From positions 5,308 to 36,688 of the forward strand of contig DOZZ01000027.1 in assembly GCA_003517725.1 (NCBI GenBank): a stretch of DNA of 31,381 nucleotides, given 5' to 3'. A model generated the notes under the pieces. It saw only the letters and a list, made by a program, of their open reading frames with translations. It made no database searches and was not told the DNA's origin. Positions 25,889 to 31,381 of this stretch are shown in pieces. The DNA is from Bryobacterales bacterium. GTDB taxonomy: Bacteria > Acidobacteriota > Terriglobia > Bryobacterales > Bryobacteraceae. The number at the start of each line of letters is the position of its first letter. Position 1 is the stretch's first letter. Position numbers and translations under genes: made by a program.

Positions 25889-27694
25889 ATGAGCAATCCT
25901 GAGAATCACCAAAGCATCACCCGCAACATCGCCATCATCGCCCACGTCGACCATGGCAAGACCACGCTGGTCGACGCCATGCTGCGCCAGAGCGGCATCT
26001 TCCGCGCCAACGAGGCCATGACCGATCGCGTCATGGATTCGAACGACCTGGAGCGCGAGCGCGGCATCACCATCCTGGCCAAGATCACCGGCGTCCGGTA
26101 TCACGGCACGAAGATCAACATCGTCGATACCCCCGGCCACAGCGATTTCGGCGGCGAAGTGGAGCGCGCGCTTAAGATCGTCGATGGCGTGATGCTGCTG
26201 GTGGACGCCAGCGAAGGCCCGCTGCCGCAGACCCGCTACGTGCTGATGAAGGCGCTCGAAGCCAACCTCACGCCCATCGTGGTCATCAACAAGATCGATC
26301 GCCCCGACGCGCGCGTGCAGGAAGTACTCAACGAAATCTACGATCTCTTCATCGATCTCGATGCGCGCGAAGAGCAGCTCGGCTTTCCGGTCTTCTACAC
26401 CAACGGCCGCCTGGGCATCGCTAAGACCAGCCTGGAAGACCCGTCCGAAGATTTGCGCCCGCTGTTCGAAGGCATCCTGCAACACATTCCGCCGCCGGCC
26501 GGCAACCCCGCCGGCACGCTGCAGATGATCGTCGCCAACCTCGACTACAGCGATTATCTGGGCCGCCTGGCCATCGGCCGCGTCTTCCAGGGCACGCTGC
26601 GCTTGGGCGATGAAGTCGGTATCGTCAAGCTCGATGGCGCGCTGCAGAAAACCAAGATCACCAAGCTCTTCTCGTTCGAAGGCCTGAAGCGCGTCGATGA
26701 AACTGCCGGCGAGCCCGGTGACATTCTGGCCATCGCCGGGGTTGAAGGCATAACCATCGGCGAGACCGTCACCAGCGCCGAAACGCCCGCTCCGCTGCCC
26801 AGAATTCAGATCGACGAGCCTACTATCGGCATGATGTTCACCATCAACACGTCGCCGTTCGTGGGCAAAGAAGGCCAGTACGTCACATCGCGCAATTTGA
26901 AGGAGCGTCTCGAAAAAGAGCTGCTCACCAACGTGGCGATCCGCGTGGAGCAGATTACTCCCGACACCTTCCAGGTGATGGGCCGCGGCGAACTGCAACT
27001 CGCCATCCTGATTGAAATGATGCGCCGCGAGAGCTACGAGCTGATGGTCGGCAAGCCCGAAATCCTTACGCGCGAGATCGATGGCAAGACCCACGAGCCG
27101 CTCGAAATGCTGGTGATCGACTGCCCCGAGCAGTTCATCGGCGTGGTGATGGAAAAGCTCGGCTCGCGCAAAGCCAAAATGAGCAAGATGGTCAACCACG
27201 GCTCGGGCCGCGTGCGCCTCGAATTTCTGATTCCTTCGCGCGGGCTGATCGGGCTGCGCAGCGATATCCTCACCGACACGCGCGGCACCGCCATCCTGAA
27301 TTCGCTGTTCCATGGCTACATCGAATGGCAAGGCGAGATTCCGCGGCGTCCCACCGGCTCGCTGGTCTCGGACCGCGCCGGCAAGTCCACCGGCAACGCC
27401 ATCTGGAATCTGCAGGAGCGCGGTGAGATTTTCATCAGCCCCGCCACCGAAGTGTATGAAGGCATGATTGTCGGCGAGAACGCCCGCACCAATGACCTGG
27501 ACGTCAATATAGTCAAGGAAAAGAAGCTCACCAACATGCGCGCGTCCTCCGCCGACGAGGCCATGCGCCTGGTGCCGCCGCGCCTGCTGAACCTGGAGCA
27601 GGCCATTGAGTTCATCAAAGACGACGAGCTGGTGGAGGTCACGCCCACGTCGATTCGCTTGCGAAAGAAGATTTTAAAAGCCAATCAGCGCTAG
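25889..27694 (+). CDS. typA: Translational GTPase TypA/BipA
   Basis: A 601-residue ribosome-associated GTPase of the EF-G family. G motifs are G1 AHVDHGKTT (18-26), switch I RERGITIL (56-63), G3 DTPGH (80-84) and G4 NKID (134-137). The later part has the TypA-specific segments ([58 protein letters not shown]) and the C-terminal domain unique to BipA. Length is normal (about 600-610). TypA binds the 70S ribosome and helps 50S assembly and growth under stress or cold. It starts nine bases after the permease stop and may be co-transcribed, though functionally unrelated. Confidence 0.97.
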   Translation: MSNPENHQSITRNIAIIAHVDHGKTTLVDAMLRQSGIFRANEAMTDRVMDSNDLERERGITILAKITGVRYHGTKINIVDTPGHSDFGGEVERALKIVDGVMLLVDASEGPLPQTRYVLMKALEANLTPIVVINKIDRPDARVQEVLNEIYDLFIDLDAREEQLGFPVFYTNGRLGIAKTSLEDPSEDLRPLFEGILQHIPPPAGNPAGTLQMIVANLDYSDYLGRLAIGRVFQGTLRLGDEVGIVKLDGALQKTKITKLFSFEGLKRVDETAGEPGDILAIAGVEGITIGETVTSAETPAPLPRIQIDEPTIGMMFTINTSPFVGKEGQYVTSRNLKERLEKELLTNVAIRVEQITPDTFQVMGRGELQLAILIEMMRRESYELMVGKPEILTREIDGKTHEPLEMLVIDCPEQFIGVVMEKLGSRKAKMSKMVNHGSGRVRLEFLIPSRGLIGLRSDILTDTRGTAILNSLFHGYIEWQGEIPRRPTGSLVSDRAGKSTGNAIWNLQERGEIFISPATEVYEGMIVGENARTNDLDVNIVKEKKLTNMRASSADEAMRLVPPRLLNLEQAIEFIKDDELVEVTPTSIRLRKKILKANQR

Positions 27695-27705
27695 CATTGC
27701 GGGAC

Positions 27706-28107
27706 ATGAAGGGTTTTCGCCAGTTTGTCCTGCGCGGTAATGTAGTGGATCTGGCCGTCGGCGTGGTGATCGGCGCGGCTTTTGGGGCGGTGGTCGCGGC
27801 CTTTGTCAAGGATTTGCTGACTCCGTTCATCGCGGCGCTCCTCGGCAAACCTGACTTCTCTGCCCTGACCTTTACGGTCAACGGCAGTAAGTTCCCGATC
27901 GGTGACTTTATCAATAACCTGATCTCGTTCGTGCTGGTCGCGGCTGCCGTTTACTTCTTCGTGGTGCTGCCGGTCAACGCCCTGACCGCGCGCATGCGCG
28001 GCGCTCCGGTGCCGGCCGATCCGACCACCAAGAAATGTGCCGAGTGCCTTAGCGAGATCCCGCTAGGCGCGCGCCGCTGCGCCTTCTGCACGTCGACCAC
28101 GCCGTAA
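27706..28107 (+). CDS. mscL: Large-conductance mechanosensitive channel with C-terminal four-cysteine knuckle
   Basis: A 133-residue MscL. The start MKGFRQFVLRGNVVDLAVGV is at ATG 27706, 11 bp after the typA stop; a TTG three codons earlier is less likely. Helix 1 carries the pore motif VVDLAVGVVIGAAFGAVV, the periplasmic loop is short, and helix 2 is NNLISFVLVAAAVYFFVVLP. After residue 110 the usual charged cytoplasmic helix is replaced by TKKCAECLSEIPLGARRCAFCTS, a C-x2-C-x10-C-x2-C array that looks like a zinc ribbon. I believe similar tails occur in some other MscL proteins, but I cannot check how widely. MscL opens on hypo-osmotic shock. Confidence 0.95.
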   Translation: MKGFRQFVLRGNVVDLAVGVVIGAAFGAVVAAFVKDLLTPFIAALLGKPDFSALTFTVNGSKFPIGDFINNLISFVLVAAAVYFFVVLPVNALTARMRGAPVPADPTTKKCAECLSEIPLGARRCAFCTSTTP

Positions 28108-28114
28108 CGGCAAG

Positions 28115-28183
28115 GGGATGGTGGATGGCCTCGGCACGCCGCCCACAAAAGGCGATGGGCCGCGCCACGGGATGTTGGATGGC
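28115..28183 (+). repeat. Two near-identical 15-bp direct repeats
   Basis: GGGATGGTGGATGGC (28115-28129) and GGGATGTTGGATGGC (28169-28183) differ at one base and are 54 bp apart, start to start. They lie in a gene-free spacer. They could be remnants of a repeated element or binding sites; nothing else supports either. Confidence 0.4.
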
Positions 28184-28222
28184 ATCTCGTGAGGGCGAAG
28201 GTTCGAATGAAGGGCTATGTGG

Positions 28223-28259
28223 GGCGGCCTTTAGGCTGCCGACGGCTTTAGCCGGCGTC
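28223..28259. repeat. Tandem palindromes with TTTA loops (REP-like)
   Basis: Hairpin 1 is GGCGGCC-TTTA-GGCTGCC (28223-28240, one G-T pair). Two bases later hairpin 2 is CGGC-TTTA-GCCG (28243-28254), followed by GCGTC, which can pair with the preceding GACG in another register. Two adjacent GC-rich hairpins with the same loop are the layout of REP/BIME-type intergenic repeats. I recall similar elements from acidobacterial genomes, but this needs a genome-wide count. Confidence 0.5.
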
Positions 28260-28272
28260 CTGCGTGACGCAG
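28260..28272. promoter_or_regulatory. 13-bp palindrome upstream of the lyase start
   Basis: CTGCGT-G-ACGCAG is a perfect inverted repeat about one central base, 11 bp before the lyase ATG. It could be an operator for a carbohydrate regulator or part of the adjoining REP-like cluster. No promoter boxes are clear nearby and no regulator gene is in the window. Confidence 0.3.
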
Positions 28273-28283
28273 CAAACGTCAAT

Positions 28284-29432
28284 ATGTCCACCCTAACCCG
28301 CCGCGCGATTCTCACCTTACCGGCTCTCGCCTGGCCCGCTATGGCCCGCCCCGTAAAGGTGAACGTCGCGGTCATCGACCGCCGCCGCATCCTCCCCGCC
28401 GCCGATCGATATTTGCGGCAACCACCGGTCACCATCACCGCGACATCCAGCCCACGCAGTACCGGCGGCCCGCACGATTACTTTTCCGAAGGCGATTACT
28501 GGTGGCCCGATCCGGCCAATCCAAGCGGCCCCTACGTACAACGCGACGGCATGTCCAACCCGGATAACTTCAACGGCCATCGCCAGGCGCTGATGCGGCT
28601 CAGCGTGCAGATGCCGGCGCTCACGGCGGCCTGGAAGATTACTCGGGAGAAGCTCTACGCGGCCCACGCCGCGCGCCACCTGCAGGCCTGGTTCGTGGAC
28701 CCGAAGACGCGCATGAATCCGAATCTGCAATATGCGCAGGCCATCCATGGGCGGACTACCGGGCGGGGCACCGGAATCATCGACACGCTGCACCTGGTGG
28801 AAGTGGCGCGCGCGGCAGCGGTGCTGGAATCTTCCGGCGCATTATCCGACGCCGCCGCCGTTCGCCAATGGTTCGCCGCCTACCTCGACTGGATGCGCTC
28901 CTCGAAGAACGGCCGCGACGAACGCGACGCTCACAACAACCACGCCACCTGCTGGGTCGCGCAGGCCGCCGAATTCGCGTGCTATACCGGCAACACCCAG
29001 GTGATGGACTGGTGCCGCGACCGTTTCAAAACCGTCCTGCTGCCAAGCCAGGCGGACCCCGACGGCAGTTTTCCGCTTGAGCTCCGTCGCACCAAGCCCT
29101 ATAGTTATTCGCTCTTCAACATGGACGTGATGGGCATCCTGTGCCAAACCCTTTCGGCGGACCTGTTCCGCTTCGCTCTCCCGGACGGCCGAGGCATGGC
29201 CAAGGTGATGGCGTTCCACATGCCTTTTATCAGCGATAAGTCGAAGTGGCCGCACCCACCGGACGTCATGTACTTCGATCAATGGCCGGTGCGCTATCCC
29301 ACGATTCTGTTTGCGGGCCTCGCGCTCGACCGGCCGGCCTACATCGGGTTATGGAAGAAACTCAACCCCGATCCCACGGTCGAAGAAGCCATCCGCAATT
29401 TCCCGGTGCGCCAGCCCGTCCTCTGGGTGTGA
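28284..29432 (+). CDS. Alginate-lyase-superfamily protein (PL5/PL38-like)
   Basis: A 382-residue exported protein of the alginate lyase (alpha/alpha toroid) superfamily, which cleaves uronic-acid polysaccharides by beta-elimination. The ATG at 28284 is chosen because it begins a twin-arginine-like signal (LTRRAILTLPALAWPAMA). Family marks are YFSEGDYWWPDPANP (67-80), MNPNLQYAQAIHGRTTGRGT (144-163), the catalytic Asn-His motif NNHATCW (218-224) and RRTKPYSYSLFNMD (268-281). NNHATCW resembles the NNH motif of PL5 alginate lyases and PL38 glucuronan lyases. The exact polymer is not known. It is 22 bp ahead of the fucosidase gene and probably shares its operon. Confidence 0.82.
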   Translation: MSTLTRRAILTLPALAWPAMARPVKVNVAVIDRRRILPAADRYLRQPPVTITATSSPRSTGGPHDYFSEGDYWWPDPANPSGPYVQRDGMSNPDNFNGHRQALMRLSVQMPALTAAWKITREKLYAAHAARHLQAWFVDPKTRMNPNLQYAQAIHGRTTGRGTGIIDTLHLVEVARAAAVLESSGALSDAAAVRQWFAAYLDWMRSSKNGRDERDAHNNHATCWVAQAAEFACYTGNTQVMDWCRDRFKTVLLPSQADPDGSFPLELRRTKPYSYSLFNMDVMGILCQTLSADLFRFALPDGRGMAKVMAFHMPFISDKSKWPHPPDVMYFDQWPVRYPTILFAGLALDRPAYIGLWKKLNPDPTVEEAIRNFPVRQPVLWV

Positions 29433-29441
29433 GGCTTCATA

Positions 29442-29447
29442 TACAAT
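29442..29447 (+). promoter_or_regulatory. TACAAT hexamer seven bases before the fucosidase start
   Basis: TACAAT matches 5 of 6 bases of TATAAT and lies in the 22-bp gap before the fucosidase ATG, which has no Shine-Dalgarno. The layout resembles a leaderless promoter. No -35 box is evident, and chance occurrence is possible. Confidence 0.3.
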
Positions 29448-29454
29448 CGAAACC

Positions 29455-30756
29455 ATGCTAAGCCGCAGAGATTGGATGTCGGGAGTCGGCATGGGCCTGG
29501 CCGGCTCCTCGCTGGTTCCGTTCGCGCCCGCCGCCGTTACAGCACCTGCCGCCGACCAGGCCCGCCGCATGCAATGGTGGCATCAGGCCCGCTTCGGCAT
29601 GTTCATCCACTGGGGTCTCTATAGCGTTCTGGGCCGCCACGAATGGGCCATGGAACAGGAGGGCATCCCGGTCGAGGAATATGAGCAGTTGGCGAAGCAA
29701 TTTACGCCTCCGCCGAATGCCGCGCGCGCCTGGGCCCGCCTCGCCAAACAAGCCGGCATGAAGTACATGGTGATGACCACCAAGCATCACGAAGGCTTCT
29801 GCCATTTCGATACCAAAACCACCACCTACTGCGCGCCCAAACAGGCGTGCGGCCGCGACCTGGTGAAGGAGTATGTGAATGCCGCGCGCGCCGAGGGTAT
29901 GCGCGTCGGCTTCTACTATTCGCTGATGGACTGGCACCATCCCGACGGCGCGCGCTGCGCCACCGATGAGGCCGCCCGCCGCCGCTTCGTCGACTACATC
30001 CACACGCATCTGCGCGAACTGCTCACCAACTACGGCAAAGTCGACGTGCTGTGGTACGACGTCTCCTGGCCGCTCGACGCCGCCGGATGGGAATCGGAAA
30101 AGATGAACAAGATGGTGTTTGAGCTGCAGCCCGACATCATCGTCAACAACCGCAACCAGCTGCCTGGCGATTTCCAAACTCCGGAACAGCGCATACAGGC
30201 TTCGGACCAGGCTTGGGAAGCCTGCATGACCATGAACGATAGCTGGGGTTATCAGCGCACCGATGACGATTGGAAGTCGCCCAAAACAGTGGTGCGCAAT
30301 CTGGTCACGTGCGCGCGCGACGGCGGCAATTATCTGTTGAACATCGGCCCGCGCGGCGACGGCTCCATCCCCGAAGATTCCGTGCGCATCCTGAGCGCCG
30401 TCGGCCAGTGGATGGACCGCAACGGCCAGACCATCTACACGGCCGAGCGCTGCAAGGTGAAGGGGTCGAACTTCGCCAACTTCACGCGCAAGGGCAACAC
30501 ACTCTACGTGCACGCCCATTTCTGGCCCGGCGAGACGCTGGCGGTCGGTGGCCTGAAGGTCAAAGTGAAGTCGGCCACTTTGCTGAAGGGCGGACTGAAC
30601 CTGGCCTTCGATCAAGACCCCTTCCGGCTGCGCGTCAAGGCGCTGCCGGCTACGGCTCCGGATGACCCGGTTACCGTAGTCGCCCTCGAATGCGATGCCG
30701 AACCGGTTCAGGACAATCTCTTCGTCCGTCGCGAACGCCCGCGGCACAACGTCTAA
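29455..30756 (+). CDS. Tat-exported alpha-L-fucosidase (GH29)
   Basis: A 433-residue glycoside hydrolase family 29 enzyme. A twin-arginine signal (SRRDWMSGVGMGLAGSSLVP, residues 3-22) leads into the TIM barrel. Visible motifs are WWHQARFGMFIHWGLYS (41-57), TTKHHEGFCHFDT (108-120), FYYSLMDWHHPD (153-164) and DVLWYDVSWP, whose Asp202 is the likely nucleophile. NYLLNIGPRGDGSIPEDS marks the end of the barrel, and a small beta domain follows. GH29 enzymes release terminal alpha-L-fucose with retention. It sits between the lyase gene and the GH27 gene, which suggests joint use of one complex polysaccharide. The ATG is fixed by the signal peptide. Confidence 0.92.
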   Translation: MLSRRDWMSGVGMGLAGSSLVPFAPAAVTAPAADQARRMQWWHQARFGMFIHWGLYSVLGRHEWAMEQEGIPVEEYEQLAKQFTPPPNAARAWARLAKQAGMKYMVMTTKHHEGFCHFDTKTTTYCAPKQACGRDLVKEYVNAARAEGMRVGFYYSLMDWHHPDGARCATDEAARRRFVDYIHTHLRELLTNYGKVDVLWYDVSWPLDAAGWESEKMNKMVFELQPDIIVNNRNQLPGDFQTPEQRIQASDQAWEACMTMNDSWGYQRTDDDWKSPKTVVRNLVTCARDGGNYLLNIGPRGDGSIPEDSVRILSAVGQWMDRNGQTIYTAERCKVKGSNFANFTRKGNTLYVHAHFWPGETLAVGGLKVKVKSATLLKGGLNLAFDQDPFRLRVKALPATAPDDPVTVVALECDAEPVQDNLFVRRERPRHNV

Positions 30757-30770
30757 ATATTTCGCGCGCC

Positions 30771-31381
30771 ATGACCCGACACCTTCGATTTCTCGCCTTC
30801 TTCGTCTTTGCCGCCATCTGCTCCGCCGCCGACCTCACCGGAAACTGGGTGGCCAGCACCGCGCTGCCCGACGGCACCTACCGCCGGACCTACCTCAACC
30901 TGAAGCAGGAAGGCTCGCGCATCACCGGATCGCTGCGCGTCGCGCAATTCTTCTACTCGGTCTCCGACAGTACCGGCGGGCCCGACGGCTTTACCGTGAC
31001 CGGAACGATGAAGGACGGCAAGACCGAACGGCACGTCCGCTTCGAAGGCAAACTGGCCGGAGACGAATTGCATGTCTCGACGCGGCGGCGTCCCGATGCG
31101 CCGCTCGTCGAGATGGTGGCGCACCGCGCGCCCCCCGGAGAAGGCGCGATGCCGGCGCGCATTCCGCCGCCGGCGCTGCACCCGGTGCGGGACAACGGGC
31201 TGGCCCGAACTCCTCCCATGGGCTGGAACAGTTGGAACAAATTTGCGGGGCGCGTGGACGATGCCGCCGTGCGTGGCGTGGCGGATGCCATCGCGAGCAA
31301 TGGGATGAAGGCCGCCGGCTACGTCTACATCAACATCGACGACACCTGGGAAGCGGATCGCGACGCGCCAGGAAATATTCG
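30771..31381 (+). CDS. GH27 alpha-galactosidase-like protein with N-terminal beta domain (partial)
   Basis: An open frame from ATG 30771 runs off the window after 203 codons. Residues 1-20 are a signal peptide (TRHLRFLAFFVFAAICSAA). Residues about 21-120 form a small beta-rich domain (DLTGNWVAS, YLNLKQEGSRITGSL, FEGKLAGDELHVST) like the leader domains often seen on acidobacterial secreted proteins. From about residue 143 the sequence is GH27 (alpha-galactosidase): LARTPPMGWNSWNKF, then GMKAAGYVYINIDDTW at 178-193. The catalytic aspartates lie beyond the window end. It starts 14 bp after the fucosidase stop, most likely the same operon. The GH27 call is firm; alpha-galactosidase against alpha-N-acetylgalactosaminidase cannot be separated. 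Confidence 0.88.
   Translation, partial: MTRHLRFLAFFVFAAICSAADLTGNWVASTALPDGTYRRTYLNLKQEGSRITGSLRVAQFFYSVSDSTGGPDGFTVTGTMKDGKTERHVRFEGKLAGDELHVSTRRRPDAPLVEMVAHRAPPGEGAMPARIPPPALHPVRDNGLARTPPMGWNSWNKFAGRVDDAAVRGVADAIASNGMKAAGYVYINIDDTWEADRDAPGNI

Larger units (their letters stand above)
28108..28283. other. Gene-free spacer rich in repeats and palindromes
   Basis: This 176-bp stretch between mscL and the lyase gene holds no convincing gene. It contains two 15-bp copies of GGGATGKTGGATGGC, a pair of tandem hairpins with TTTA loops and a 13-bp palindrome, listed separately. The frame of the lyase is open through it back to 28125 but the translation is not protein-like and would bury the signal peptide. 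Confidence 0.5.

Noticed and set aside
25784..27331. A 515-codon minus-strand open frame opposite typA
   Set aside because: It mirrors typA codon by codon, is rich in His, Asp and Ala as expected of antisense GC-rich frames, and has no domain.

Overview
The window is a 31.4-kb piece of a GC-rich bacterial chromosome, densely packed with ordinary housekeeping and carbohydrate genes. The gene content points to an Acidobacteriota-like soil bacterium, perhaps of the Solibacter/Bryobacter group. The signs are a PQQ dehydrogenase, twin-arginine-exported sugar isomerase/lyase/fucosidase proteins, a DUF1080 protein, a GH27 enzyme with an acidobacterial-looking leader domain, and palindromic intergenic repeats. 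The taxonomic call is inference from gene style, not from a marker gene. I see no rRNA, tRNA, CRISPR array, transposase or phage gene.

Layout. Bases 1-375 hold the 3' end of a PQQ-dependent dehydrogenase, convergent with a Tat-exported xylose-isomerase-like TIM-barrel protein (379-1224, minus). A two-CBS-domain protein follows (1449-1901, plus). Bases 1906-16300 (minus) hold a complete respiratory complex I operon in the order nuoA-B-CD-E-F-G-H-I-J-K-L-M-N, with nuoC and nuoD fused and almost every junction within 30 bp or overlapping. A 169-bp divergent control region separates it from amtB and a PII gene (16470-18171, plus), followed by a DUF1080 protein and an outer-membrane porin (to 20407). 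A 242-bp non-coding stretch rich in stem-loops and repeats lies between the porin and a convergent split biotin carboxylase / biotin carrier pair (20650-22574, minus). Divergent from that pair are an FtsX/MacB-type ABC ATPase and a 10-helix permease (22621-25879), then typA/bipA and mscL (to 28107). After another palindrome-rich spacer comes a polysaccharide-degradation set: an alginate-lyase-superfamily protein, a GH29 alpha-L-fucosidase and the start of a GH27 alpha-galactosidase that runs off the window end.

How the genes work together. The Nuo proteins build the proton-pumping NADH:quinone oxidoreductase. AmtB and PII form the ammonium uptake/sensing pair. The BC and BCCP proteins supply carboxybiotin to a carboxyltransferase that is not in the window. 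The last three genes look like one operon for taking apart an acidic, fucose- and galactose-containing polysaccharide in the periplasm.

No radically new system is evident. The most interesting items are: the 46-bp divergent spacer at 22575-22620, where two GTG starts lie 5 and 9 nt from TATAAT-like hexamers with no Shine-Dalgarno (candidate leaderless pair); the structured spacers at 20408-20649 and 28108-28283; the 86-bp nuoJ/nuoK overlap; the MscL with a C-terminal four-cysteine knuckle; and the GH27 N-terminal domain fusion.
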